Below, one piece after another: positions 52,829 through 61,824 of a stretch of 64,000 nt of DNA (position 1 is the first letter of the stretch; every line of letters starts with the position of its first letter). The notes beneath the pieces are model-generated. The model saw only the letters and a list, made by a program, of their open reading frames with translations. It made no database searches and was not told where the DNA came from. The DNA lies in contig CANDMI010000001.1 in NCBI GenBank assembly GCA_947385775.1, positions 155,318 through 219,317 of the forward strand. The letters are read 5' to 3'. The stretch comes from an uncultured Eubacterium sp. (GTDB lineage Bacteria > Bacillota > Clostridia > Lachnospirales > Lachnospiraceae). Made by a program: the position numbers and the translations under genes.

Positions 52829-53730
52829 TTTATACTGTAACGTTTAACCCGTCTTTAGATTATATTGTTTCGATGGAAAAAGAGTTCCAAATGGGCATGA
52901 CAAACCGGACATCTGCGGAGCAGATGTTTCCGGGCGGAAAGGGCATCAATGTTTCCATCGTTTTAAAAAACCTGGGCATTGAAAATACCGCGCTGGGCTT
53001 TACCGCAGGCTTTACCGGACGGCAGATTGAAAATGAGATCCGCAAGATGGGGCTGCTTACAAATTTCATTAACATCAACAATGGCTTTTCCCGTATCAAC
53101 GTGAAGTTAAAGGATTACGACGGTACGGAGATCAACGGCATGGGGCCGGATATTGATTCCGGTTCCGTAGACCAGCTATACAAACAGCTCGACCGCTTAA
53201 AAGAAGGCGACGTGATCGTACTGGCAGGCAGCATTCCAAAATGTCTCCCGGATTCCATTTACCGCGATATCTTAGAACGGCTGCTGGGCAAGGGCATCCT
53301 GTTTGTTGTAGACGCTGTTGGAGATCTGCTTTTGAACGTCCTGCAATACCAGCCGTTTTTCATTAAGCCAAACAACCATGAGCTTGGGGATATCTTCAAC
53401 GTTACTTTAAACACAAGGGAAGAGGTTGTGCCTTACGCTAAGAAATTACAGGAACGCGGCGCAAGAAACGTGCTTGTTTCCATGGCTGGAAAGGGCGCCG
53501 TGCTTGTGGATGAAGAAGGCAATGTACATACCTCGGAGGCTCCTAAGGGCAAGCTGATCAATGCGGTTGGCGCCGGAGATTCGATGGTAGCAGGATTTTT
53601 AGCGGGCTGGACGATGAAAAAGGATTATGAGCACGCTTTCCGCATGGGGATTTCGGCGGGCAGCGCGAGCGCTTTTTCGGAGTTATTAGCGACGAAGGAA
53701 GAGATTGAGAATGTGTTTTCGCAGTTATGA
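52825..53730 (+). CDS. fruK: 1-phosphofructokinase (PfkB family)
   Basis: A 301-residue sugar kinase: MIYTVTFNPSLDYIV, the substrate segment GGKGINVSIVL, RINVKLKDYDGTEINGMGP, and the catalytic VGAGDSMVAGFLAG at the C-terminal ATP site. This pattern is FruK/LacC type; FruK (fructose-1-phosphate to fructose-1,6-bisphosphate) is favoured, tagatose-6-phosphate kinase is the alternative. The 4-base overlap with the dehydrogenase gene suggests that gene makes its substrate. Confidence 0.85.
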   Translation: MIYTVTFNPSLDYIVSMEKEFQMGMTNRTSAEQMFPGGKGINVSIVLKNLGIENTALGFTAGFTGRQIENEIRKMGLLTNFININNGFSRINVKLKDYDGTEINGMGPDIDSGSVDQLYKQLDRLKEGDVIVLAGSIPKCLPDSIYRDILERLLGKGILFVVDAVGDLLLNVLQYQPFFIKPNNHELGDIFNVTLNTREEVVPYAKKLQERGARNVLVSMAGKGAVLVDEEGNVHTSEAPKGKLINAVGAGDSMVAGFLAGWTMKKDYEHAFRMGISAGSASAFSELLATKEEIENVFSQL

Positions 53731-53788
53731 TTTTGTGAAAAAGCTCTAAATTATCTGAATGTTAGGGGTTTATACTGGATGGAAAAAA

Positions 53789-53816
53789 GGGGGTGCGCTG
53801 TTTATGGCGCATCCCC
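53789..53816 (+). terminator. Terminator hairpin of the PTS operon
   Basis: GGGGGTGCGC / GCGCATCCCC with an 8-base loop, 58 bases after the fruK stop. The following tract (TATTGATTATTCTT) is only partly T-rich. Confidence 0.6.
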
Positions 53817-53818
53817 TA

Positions 53819-53847
53819 TTGATTATTCTTAAAATATAAGGTAAAAT
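53819..53847 (+). promoter_or_regulatory. Probable promoter of the Big_2 protein gene
   Basis: TTGATT, 17-base spacer, TAAAAT, about 53 bases before the ATG at 53900. Confidence 0.5.
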
Positions 53848-53899
53848 TTCTATATACAACAAATTTTTCCATATCACAAACCCAACAGGAGGAATAAAT

Positions 53900-54781
53900 A
53901 TGAAACACACCAAAAAACTGTTATTAGCTTTGCTTGCAATTCTGCTAACTTTCACATCCGTCCCAACGCAGGCGAACGCCGCCGCAAAAATCTATCCTTC
54001 CAGCAAAATGCTCAATGTCGGCGAAACCGTAACCTTAAGCGTCACCGGCGCAAAAGGAAAGATTAAATGGAGCTCAAGCAATAAAAACGTAGCTTCTGTC
54101 ACCCAGAAAGGAATCGTCTCCGCTAAAAAAGCAGGAACCGCGACTATAAAGGCGAAAGCCGCAAAAAAAACACTCAAATGCAAAATTACCGTAGAGGAAC
54201 GGTTCAGCGCAAATAAAGCGACGAAAAATATTTCCTGCACTTTACAGGACACCGGAAAAGGCGTTGTCGCGATCTTAAAAAACAACAATAAAATAACCGT
54301 CAGCCTTAGCGCGAAACTTGTCTATTATTCCAACGGAAAAATGATCCATACATCCAATGACGTAAATTACGCCTTTGAGAGCGGGAAAGAATGCTCCATG
54401 TTCTTCCAACCTCCATATGACAAAGATTACCAGACTGTAGAATACGATGATTTTAAAATAACAATGTCTGTGCAAAAAGCAATCTCAAACCTCATATGCG
54501 GGTCAAATAAAATAGGCGTAACGTCAGACATGGGCGCCGATAAAGTAACTGCGGAAGTAAAAAACAATTCCGGAAAAGATTTTGAATTTATTAAAGTCGC
54601 GGTCATTTTTTATGATTCTTCCAAAAAACCGATTGGATACAAAGAGCAGTATGCAAACTGCAAGACAAATGGAAGCTCCGATTTTATTTCTTTCAACTTT
54701 CCTTATGATGAAGAACATAAAACCATTGCTCCTGACAGTTATAAAACCTATGTAAATTTTGCTTACGGTTATAAACATTAA
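53900..54781 (+). CDS. Secreted protein with Big_2 (bacterial Ig-like) domain
   Basis: A 293-residue exported protein. Signal peptide at residues 1-28 (KKLLLALLAILLTFTSVPTQ, cleavage likely after ANA-A). A Big_2 domain follows (residues 30-100: SSKMLNVGETVTLSVTGAKG, IKWSSSNKNVASV, GIVSAKKAGTATIKA). The remaining 190 residues form two beta-rich repeats with YDKDYQTVEYDDFKI-like and YDEEHKTIAPDSYKT-like ends, and are not a recognised domain. No cell-wall anchor is visible. Ribosome site AGGAGG. Role probably at the cell surface, partner unknown. Confidence 0.8.
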   Translation: MKHTKKLLLALLAILLTFTSVPTQANAAAKIYPSSKMLNVGETVTLSVTGAKGKIKWSSSNKNVASVTQKGIVSAKKAGTATIKAKAAKKTLKCKITVEERFSANKATKNISCTLQDTGKGVVAILKNNNKITVSLSAKLVYYSNGKMIHTSNDVNYAFESGKECSMFFQPPYDKDYQTVEYDDFKITMSVQKAISNLICGSNKIGVTSDMGADKVTAEVKNNSGKDFEFIKVAVIFYDSSKKPIGYKEQYANCKTNGSSDFISFNFPYDEEHKTIAPDSYKTYVNFAYGYKH

Positions 54782-54797
54782 GGGGACTGTATTTTTT

Positions 54798-54855
54798 TCA
54801 ATACCTCTAAAGTATGCTAAATGGCATGTAACATCTGCTGCTTTAGAGGTATTGA
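54798..54855. terminator. Long hairpin between convergent genes
   Basis: Perfect 15-bp arms, TCAATACCTCTAAAG / CTTTAGAGGTATTGA, around a 28-base loop holding a small ATGC/GCAT stem. Lies between the Big_2 gene and the DUF1796 gene; likely slows transcription from both sides. Confidence 0.55.
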
Positions 54856-54887
54856 CCAAATTTAAAATAGTATATAGTGAATACAGA

Positions 54888-55880
54888 CTAAAAAGACAGA
54901 TTTAGAATTTCATCAATAGAGATTATGTCTTCACTACGAAATTTACTTTCCAGTTCTTTTTTAATATTAACAAAATCATACGCCGCTGACACGATCACCT
55001 TTATCCCATCTTCGGGTTTAACATTAGCAACCTGTAAAATCGGAACCCCTTCAAATTCTTTTTCTTTTTCACTTTTTTCAAGAAAACATAAAACCGAAGT
55101 ATAATCCCTTATTTTTTTATATAATTCCTTGCCTATCATTCCAGCTCCATAAATGATAGTCTTGTCCGATGCCATTGCGCCTTTAAAATCATGCGTTAAT
55201 AAAGTCGTTAATGTTTTATACCTGCGCTCAGTCAATGTAGCGTAATCTTTCTGGAAATCCGCGCTTAAATTTTTCATTATATTGGCTCCAGAGTAATTTT
55301 CTCCACAAAACGATAAAAACTCATCCGCATGGTCAAAATACGTGCGCAAAGAAATCTGTGATTCTAAACGCCATGCCCTAGGCATGTTAAAATAGCGAAA
55401 CGGAAAATCGCCACTGTCAACTACATCGTTGTTACATAGAAATACAATTTCACTGTAGGGATTATTCTTTTTGATAACACGCCTGATATAATCCGCATTT
55501 TGAATAATATATTCACAATCTTCTTCTGTGCGTATAGAACGCAGATAGCATACCTTTGATTTCGTCTTTTCAAGAAACCGTTTTATGCGCCTGTCATATT
55601 TTTCTTTTACTTTTTCATATTCATATTCAATATTTACACCCTCATGCAAAAAACGGATATCAGATTGTATATCACAAAAATGCTCCGCATATTCATCATA
55701 ATGTTTTAAGTTTTTACGCAGTAAAAAATCCTTAAAGTCTGTTTCCATGTAATGAATCACCCACTTAAAGTCTGCTGTGATCAGCCAGTCAAACGGCGCT
55801 GAAAATGCCCGCATTCCATATTTCGCCATGGAAGCCGCTATCGGGCAATGGCTTCCTAATGATATAAAATAATCAAACAT
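54888..55880 (-). CDS. DUF1796 putative cysteine peptidase-like protein with C-terminal Rossmann module
   Basis: A 330-residue protein. DYFISLGSHCPIAASMAKYG and RAFSAPFDWLITADFKWV at the N-terminus match DUF1796, a family suggested to have a papain-like fold and often found in glycan gene clusters. Residues 235-330 are the small Rossmann module (KTIIYGAGMIGKELYKKI, then PILQVANVKPEDGIKVIV) also seen in three other proteins of the window. Cytosolic. The activity of DUF1796 is not established; here it probably serves a surface-modification pathway. Confidence 0.7.
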   Translation of the reverse strand: MFDYFISLGSHCPIAASMAKYGMRAFSAPFDWLITADFKWVIHYMETDFKDFLLRKNLKHYDEYAEHFCDIQSDIRFLHEGVNIEYEYEKVKEKYDRRIKRFLEKTKSKVCYLRSIRTEEDCEYIIQNADYIRRVIKKNNPYSEIVFLCNNDVVDSGDFPFRYFNMPRAWRLESQISLRTYFDHADEFLSFCGENYSGANIMKNLSADFQKDYATLTERRYKTLTTLLTHDFKGAMASDKTIIYGAGMIGKELYKKIRDYTSVLCFLEKSEKEKEFEGVPILQVANVKPEDGIKVIVSAAYDFVNIKKELESKFRSEDIISIDEILNLSF

Positions 55881-55950
55881 ATTCTTTCCCCTTATAAAAA
55901 ATTGTCTCTATTCTGATCAATATAAAGCGCTATACGGCAAAAAATAAATT

Positions 55951-57204
55951 TTACTGCGCATCCACGCTGGCAAAACGTTCAATCAAACGGCAAAAATCCT
56001 CAATATCACGAAATTCTTTCCCATGCTCCAGCGTATATTCCGCGATTTCCAACGCCCTTTTTTGCACAAGCCCCAGATCATCCGGGTTTTTGATACGCGC
56101 GATCTCGCAGGGATTCGTCCAGTCAAAAGGAGTCCTGCACGCCGCCGCGATCGCCGCCAAACGGACGCTGTCATAAAAGAAGGACATATAATAAACGTCC
56201 GGATCAATCCGCCAAAGCGCGGGACGCTGCGGGCGGTATTTTACAATCAGCCGTTTCAACATTTCCAGACAGCCGGAAAACAAGCCGCGGATCATGGCAA
56301 GGTCGTACTTTTGCATTTGAACGCGGCCGGCATACGAAACCTCAGGCATCCCAAGCCAGGAAACATAATTTAACACAAAGCTTGCGGCTATCCGTCCCAA
56401 ATCCCCAAAAAACGCGGAATAACCGCCATATTCGCAGTCAATCAAACGCACTTCGCCAGGCGCTATCATAATATTTCCAGTATGTAAATCGGTGTGGCAA
56501 ACGCACTGTTTCTCATAATAAAAACGCTCCCCCATTTCATAAACCAAAGCTTTCAGCTTCTGGTTTGCAGCTATGCGCCGATGGGTTTCAAGGGCCGCTT
56601 TTTCAAATATCCGAGTGCGGTCAAACAACGCGCAGCCCTCCTGGAAAATAATATCCAAGAGCAGCTTTTTGGCTTCCTGCGCGTCAAAAAAGGATTCCCA
56701 TCGCCTTTTTTCCTGGTGATCTAAATATAAATCCGAGGTAAAAAACAGCATTTCCGCCAAAAAAGCGCCGATACGGACACCGAAATCCGGGAACTGCCGC
56801 CCTTCTGCCAGTTGGAACCGCATGTTTTTCAGATGGCTTAGATCCTCCATACAGATAACGCCCTGATTCTCATCCTGAAAGTAAACCTTTGGCGTTATTC
56901 CACTGTATATCACATCCATCAATACCATTGTCCGCACTTCTTTCACAAGCCGGCCTTTGCCCGTTGAACGCATTACGCCTTCATGCTTTAGCAGCGCCAG
57001 CACATACGGCATAACCTGCTTGAATATCATAGATTTTCCAGTCCGTATGTCTTTCACTTGATAGATCAGGTTGACCAACCCTTCTGTATCGTCCCTTTCC
57101 GCAGCGATATTGCGAATATGCAGCCTCGCATCCTTCGCAAACAATCCGTGACGCTTCACATAGCGTTCGACTTCCGGTATCGTAAATTCCCTAGCTTTAT
57201 CCAT
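55951..57204 (-). CDS. mtnK: Methylthioribose kinase-like phosphotransferase
   Basis: A 417-residue aminoglycoside-phosphotransferase-fold kinase. VNLIYQVKDIRTGKSMIFKQ is the ATP-binding Lys region, CHTDLHTGNIMIAPGEV the catalytic loop, and LIDCEYGGYSAFFGDLGR the metal-binding segment. Length and the DLHTGNIM/D-x-E-Y-G pattern fit 5-methylthioribose kinase of the methionine salvage path. No other salvage gene is next to it, so the exact substrate is not confirmed by context. GGGGAGGGG precedes the ATG. Confidence 0.72.
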   Translation of the reverse strand: MDKAREFTIPEVERYVKRHGLFAKDARLHIRNIAAERDDTEGLVNLIYQVKDIRTGKSMIFKQVMPYVLALLKHEGVMRSTGKGRLVKEVRTMVLMDVIYSGITPKVYFQDENQGVICMEDLSHLKNMRFQLAEGRQFPDFGVRIGAFLAEMLFFTSDLYLDHQEKRRWESFFDAQEAKKLLLDIIFQEGCALFDRTRIFEKAALETHRRIAANQKLKALVYEMGERFYYEKQCVCHTDLHTGNIMIAPGEVRLIDCEYGGYSAFFGDLGRIAASFVLNYVSWLGMPEVSYAGRVQMQKYDLAMIRGLFSGCLEMLKRLIVKYRPQRPALWRIDPDVYYMSFFYDSVRLAAIAAACRTPFDWTNPCEIARIKNPDDLGLVQKRALEIAEYTLEHGKEFRDIEDFCRLIERFASVDAQ

Positions 57205-57417
57205 AAACCCCTCCCCGCCCAGCGATCCCCCTTACGCTGGATCAAACAAATTGATTCTCAATACAACCCCTTCTTATATTAGAATTAGTATAGTATGATT
57301 TTGGCGAAAATGCAACGGATACGTGGGATTATCTTAATCTAAAGCTGCTGCATCTGCCTACCCAAAGAAAGCAGTAGTTTTATAAGGCAATTGGATTAGA
57401 CGGATTTAATCATATAT

Positions 57418-58206
57418 CTATTTCTTTCCTATCCTTTCCCCTAACCCCTCTCCTTTGAAGCACGATATAACGGCAGAGTCGCAGGAATGGAATTGCGGCA
57501 GTCTTGATAATGCCGTTGCTACCCATTCATCGTCAACGATAACTTCCTTATTATTGATATATCCACTAAACTGATATGCTGGCTGATAAAATCCTTTTGT
57601 ATCATAGAGATAGATAAGTTCATATCTGTTGACATATCTTTGGATAAATTTTTGACTGGAACAACATCCCACCGTAAAGCATCTCTATTCTGAATAGAAA
57701 ATTCTGCATTTTCGGGGAGCAGGTCAAGCTCTTTCATCCAGTTTTCACAACGGCTTCTTAATTTCTTAGCGGTTTCTTCCGTCAGTTGAACCGCATTTTC
57801 TGTAAAAGTGGTGTAATTCCATTCTCCTGTACGAAAGAAAAAGATTATCTGAAATGCCGTTCCGTTTGTGTTAGTCCCAGTATATCCCCAATTTTCGTCT
57901 TCTCGACGAGTGAAATTAGAAAAGGTTAGATTATTACGGCAGTATTCCCCTGTTCAGATAGCTTACATTCTTTCACAATTTGTATTTTACCCATATCCTG
58001 CTTAACTGCGGGTAGAATACTCATGTTTCCATAAGGCTGACGCTCATAAACATAAAACACAATCCCCAGCGTCAGACTAATGACACAAGGTATTAATAGA
58101 ACTTTAGCAATCGGTGCAAATCGATCGGTTTTTCATAGATTGGAGTGAGAATCGCCATAATGCAGAAATAGCCAAAAAGACTGCCAATTAGATTATTGGA
58201 ATAATA
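57418..58206 (-). pseudogene. Decayed membrane protein gene
   Basis: Minus-strand reading shows pieces of one protein in changing frames: SLFGYFCIMAILTPIYEKP (58180-58130), KVLLIPCVISLTLGIVFYVY (about 58110-58050), EDENWGYTGTNTNGTAFQII (57905-57850), MKELDLLPENAEFSIQN (57737-57690) and YDTKGFYQPAYQFSGYINNK (57608-57550). At least three frameshifts separate them. The order suggests membrane segments followed by a soluble domain of about 190 residues. The N-terminus is missing and stops at the integrase remnant. I do not recognise the family. Confidence 0.6.
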
Positions 58207-58207
58207 A

Positions 58208-58501
58208 CTATATCTTTACGAAGATGGAAGAGCTTATGACCCTAATTATATCTCACGGCTATTCTGCAAAGCCACAAAAGCTTACGGACGTCCGGAAATT
58301 ACATTACATAAGCTCCGCCATACCTGCGCATCCCTGCTGATCAACAAAGGATGGGATGTAAAAAAGCTGCAATACTGGCTTGGCCATTCGGATACCAGCG
58401 CCACGTTAAATATATACAGCCACTTCAATAAAGAACGGTTAAATGAAATGCCGGATGACCTGGAACAGCTTTCAGAATCGTGCAATGGGCTGTTTCAATA
58501 A
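58208..58501 (+). pseudogene. C-terminal remnant of a tyrosine recombinase (integrase)
   Basis: Open plus-strand stretch without a start codon, beginning right after an in-frame stop. The protein carries the catalytic box TLHKLRHTCASLLINKGWDV, then LQYWLGHSDTSATLNIYSHF with the second His and the active Tyr. This is the last 95-98 residues of a phage- or ICE-type integrase; the N-terminal two thirds are gone. Lies 130 bases from half a tRNA-Pro gene, a typical integration site. Confidence 0.8.
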
Positions 58502-58572
58502 AGTTTTGTAGAACTTTTTGTAGAACTAGCTATTATTTAGGCGTTATCGGGGTATTTGTGAAAACTATATTA

Positions 58573-58615
58573 TAACAAAAAGAACCGGAAACCCTTTATC
58601 CAAGCGGTTTCCGGT
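58573..58615 (-). terminator. Intrinsic terminator reading away from the tRNA half
   Basis: On the minus strand ACCGGAAACC / GGTTTCCGGT with a 12-base loop and TCTTTTTG behind it. A strong terminator placed just after the tRNA-Pro 3' end. Confidence 0.75.
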
Positions 58616-58629
58616 GCCCCTGCCAAGAG

Positions 58630-58672
58630 TCGATGCGACAGGATTTGAACCTGCGGCCTCTGCGTCCCGAAT
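58630..58672 (-). tRNA. 3' half of a tRNA-Pro(CGG), probable attachment site
   Basis: From the anticodon loop onward the minus strand fits a tRNA: TTCGGGA (anticodon CGG), the 3' anticodon stem, AGGCC variable loop, T arm GCAGG-TTCAAAT-CCTGT, and acceptor strand CGCATCG plus A. No matching 5' half is present upstream, so it cannot fold as a full tRNA. Recombinases that use the anticodon loop region leave exactly such a fragment. Confidence 0.65.
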
Positions 58673-58964
58673 TCACTTTTGGACAATGCAGCCAAATGCG
58701 CCCGGATGCATCTTAAAGCAGCTAAAGCCTTGATTTATAAGGGGTTCCAGCTAACGAAGTGATTCATCCTTAATCCTGCGCATATCTTTATCCGGCTTAT
58801 TTTTTGTAACATTTTTTGTAACGGTTTTTTATTCGGGTATGCTCCCGTTACTCCTTACATACAATGGAAGCTTTATGGCATAGACGCCACCTACCGTCAA
58901 ACGGCGCTTGCCAGCTCTAAAAATCCGTGGTAGGATAAATATATAAGCACACTTGGAGGATAAG
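58673..58964. other. Gap without a recognised gene beside the attachment site
   Basis: Contains two copies of TTTTTTGTAAC (around 58800 and 58813) and otherwise unremarkable sequence. Part of a 463-base stretch lacking a full gene, together with the terminator and the tRNA half. Confidence 0.4.
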
Positions 58965-60080
58965 ATGCCAAATAAGAAAACCTACGAGGAATTGGAAGCG
59001 TATATCCGGGAATTGGAAAAACAGATCAGCCACAAACAAAACCGCGAATACAAATCACGCCTGTTTAGCTTCATCTTTGGACGAGAGGAAAACAAAAAAT
59101 GGACGCTGTCGCTTTACAACGCCATCCATGGCACATCCTATGGCGACCTTTCCTGCATTACGATCAATACGATAGAGGATGTGGTCTACATGGGCATGAA
59201 AAACGACCTTTCCATTCTCGCGTCAGATGCTATAAGCCTTTACACATCCATGGAACTTTACGAGCAACAGAGTTCTTTTAACCCAAACATACCCGTCCGT
59301 GGGTTTATGTATGCCGGGAAGCTTTATGATAAATTCATCCATTCGGCCAGGCTGAACCAATATGGCAGAACGCTGCTTCCGCTGCCGCTGCCAAAGCTTA
59401 TCGTCTTTTATAACGGAGAAGAGGAAAAGGAAGACGAAACCGTCCTGCGCCTTTCCGACGCGTTCAAAAAAGAAATCCGTAATAACATCATGCGCAGGCA
59501 TAATCAAAATAAAAAAGCCCCAGATGAAGCGGCAATATCAGCCGAGGTGGAACGCACGTTCCAGGAAGCCAGCCCGGATATCGAAGTAAAAGTCCGCATG
59601 GTCAACATCAACTATGGCCACAGCAAAGAAATTCTGAAAGCCTGCAAACCGTTGGGGGAATATTCCTGGTTTGTGGCGCAGGTAAGGAAAAACCTTGCAG
59701 GATGCGAAAAGGTCGGCGTCAACCACGCGCTGGACGGAGCCATCGACTAGGCAATCAATGAAATGCCGGACAGCTTTGAACTTAAAAAATTCATAACAGC
59801 GAACAGAGCGGAGGTGAAGGATATGTGCCTAACGGAATATAACGAAGCCGAAACTATGGCTATGTTGCAAAAAGAAAGCCGGGAAGAAGGCTGGCGAAAG
59901 GGCTGGCAAAAAGGCATTGGAACAGGGCAAATATATGGCATTATAAAAAGCGGGCGCCGTCATTCGTTTAGCGACGATGTAATCCTTATGGACATTATGG
60001 AGGAAACCGGCTATAGCTATACGCAGGCGAAAGAAGCCTTAATGGACTTTGACAACGCTTTCACGCCAGAAACGGTATGA
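58965..60080 (+). pseudogene. Rpn-family nuclease/transposase-like gene with an in-frame amber stop
   Basis: One reading frame of 372 codons broken by TAG at 59748-59750. Upstream part: YKSRLFSFIFGREENKKWTL, VVYMGMKNDLSILASDA, then VNHALDGAID. After the stop the same frame continues with AINEMPDSFELKKFITANRA, EVKDMCLTEYNEAETMAMLQ and the Arg/Lys/Gly/Trp-rich tail. The join is exactly what the family shows (AIDxxI...NRAEV...EYxEE). GGAGG precedes the ATG at 58965. A truncated 261-residue protein with the nuclease core could still be made. Confidence 0.8.
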
Positions 60081-60522
60081 TCCAAATATCGCTGGAATAA
60101 ACTGCATTCTATTAATAACAAACTAAAAAACAATAGATATCCAAATTCATGCTATAAATGTCGAAAACGGGGATGTATCCTTATTCAGCGCTGGCGATAG
60201 GATACGTTTCCCTATGGCAGGAATCCTCAAAACATGATACCATGAAATATGCTAAATTTTTTCTTAATCCTATTTATTTTCACATTTTATTCCAGTAAAT
60301 AACAATATTCGTTGTCTTGATCACTGGTTTGCCAATCTCTTTGCCATTTGCTATCCGTTTCTCCCACTTTGTCTAATAAAAGCGCCAAACTCCATGCCTT
60401 TCTAAATATTATCAAATTTACCTTTTACCAATCAATATCTTGTCAAGACATATCACAATCCTGCTTTATAAAAACGCTCTGTATATAGACAGGCTTCTGC
60501 CTATGGCAATTTGTAAATTCTG
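60081..60522. other. AT-rich gap, nothing recognised
   Basis: 442 bases. Small inverted repeats (GTATCC / GGATAC near 60175-60207, AGGC-TTCT-GCCT near 60493) are visible, but no gene, tRNA or clear promoter. Confidence 0.4.
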
Positions 60523-60837
60523 CTATGATATCATGATGGAATCCATAAGCATAAGGAACGCTTTCTTTTGCCCCGGTGAAAGAAGCTCCCATTTTTCAAG
60601 AAGCCGCCTCTGATCGAGTGTCACTTCACGCTGGCATCCATTTTCCACTAAAAACTGCGCCATCGTCATATCAAACGCCCCGCATATTTTTTCAAGCGAC
60701 TGTAAGGATGGCAGCATATTCTTCCTGTACCACGATAAAATGGTGGACTGGGGAAGCCCTGATTTCTGCGCAAGCTGATATTCCGTCCAGTTACGCTTTT
60801 TCCGCTGTTCAGTTATACGACCGAGAACATCAACCAT
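60523..60837 (-). CDS. XRE-family transcriptional regulator
   Basis: A 104-residue protein with an N-terminal Cro/C1-type helix-turn-helix: RITEQRKKRNWTEYQLAQKS, GLPQSTILSWYRKNMLPSL, EKICGAFDMTMAQFL. The C-terminal 30 residues form a helix pair. Typical of regulators in mobile or accessory regions. Divergent from the secreted-protein genes that begin at 60969, which it may control. Confidence 0.85.
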   Translation of the reverse strand: MVDVLGRITEQRKKRNWTEYQLAQKSGLPQSTILSWYRKNMLPSLQSLEKICGAFDMTMAQFLVENGCQREVTLDQRRLLEKWELLSPGQKKAFLMLMDSIMIS

Positions 60838-60968
60838 ATTCGAATACCCTCCGACGCTTCCATTTATCGTTATTATAATTTGAAAAAGGCTTGAAATATA
60901 GTAATTTATTGCGTATAAATATTACGACTATATTGACCAATGAGGACTTATATAAGGATTCTCATATT

Positions 60969-61271
60969 ATGAAGGAGGACAAAAGTGAGAAAAAAAGAAG
61001 AACCACTAAGAAATTGGCGGCTATATTCACTGCCGCATTAATAGGTTGTAGCGCACCTACAGACACAATGGCTATCCACGCATATTGCGTAAATAGCCTC
61101 CAAAGCAGAAATCCGGCTATAAGAGGATACGGTAATAAATCATTGAACGGCGCTGAAGATAGCAATCTGGAATGTGGGCACAGGGATTCTGTCCCAGAAG
61201 GGTATACGCCTATCTATACAGATAAATCAAAATTTATTATATGCGACAAGCAAGAAAGGGAAAATAAATGA
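60969..61271 (+). CDS. Small exported protein, possible lipoprotein
   Basis: A 100-residue protein. A positively charged start (KEDKSEKKRRTTKK), a hydrophobic stretch LAAIFTAALIGC that fits a lipobox (LIGC), then a mature part of about 70 residues with three further Cys. The ATG at 60969 has AAGGA about 10 bases upstream; an in-frame ATG at 60891 would put a long tail before the signal. Overlaps the next gene by 4 bases (ATGA). Function unknown. Confidence 0.5.
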   Translation: MKEDKSEKKRRTTKKLAAIFTAALIGCSAPTDTMAIHAYCVNSLQSRNPAIRGYGNKSLNGAEDSNLECGHRDSVPEGYTPIYTDKSKFIICDKQERENK

Positions 61272-61645
61272 AAACAAGCAAAAAACATATATGGAAACAC
61301 ATTTTATCAACCGCACTGACTCTTTTGATAATCATATCCTCAATAGCTACTATATCAAAGCCATCAGAAGCTTATGCTGCAAAAAGATATAACCCTAGCG
61401 GTGAATGGCTCGGAAAAAACGAAGCCCTCGGAGGTTCATTGGAAATTTCTATGTATTCAGATGTAGAGGACGATGACACTGTCGTTGGCAATTGGCGTTT
61501 ATCCAATTACTTTGGTTATTCAGAAGGCGTTATTAAAAAAACATCCAATAAGAACAAATACAAACTTGTGAGCGTCTCTCTCAAAAGCGGCAGATCTTCC
61601 GGCCCGACATATTTTACAATGACAATGAAAAGCAGTAAAAATTAA
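61268..61645 (+). CDS. Secreted protein of unknown function, likely shortened by a frameshift
   Basis: A 125-residue protein with a signal peptide (residues 8-38: KHILSTALTLLIIISSIATI, cleavage near AYA-A) and a beta-rich mature part (YNPSGEWLGKNEALGGSLEI). The frame stops at 61645. The +2 frame (two bases on) then continues with protein-like sequence, LTPTKYSFKTEWREAGFSGT, to 61737. This suggests a slip at the A-rich tract around 61635, and an original length of about 155 residues. Confidence 0.55.
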   Translation: MKTSKKHIWKHILSTALTLLIIISSIATISKPSEAYAAKRYNPSGEWLGKNEALGGSLEISMYSDVEDDDTVVGNWRLSNYFGYSEGVIKKTSNKNKYKLVSVSLKSGRSSGPTYFTMTMKSSKN

Positions 61646-61824
61646 AATTGACACCCACAAAGTATAGTTTTAAAACAGAATGGCGCGAAGCTGGATTTTC
61701 CGGAACGTTTAAGTTAAGGCAGCGTTTTCGGTCGTAACGTTTAACCTGAAACTGGAATTTCAAAAAATAAACTGCCAGATAAGTTCCTATACGTCCTATT
61801 TGGCTGCATATGAGGAGGATACAG

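Noticed and set aside
58204-58501. A complete small integrase gene
   Set aside because: An in-frame stop lies just upstream, and the N-terminal core-binding and first catalytic Arg regions are missing, so only a remnant is present.
59748-59750. Amber codon read as pyrrolysine or by suppression
   Set aside because: The family has no such residue here, no pyl genes are visible, and the rest of the region shows decay.
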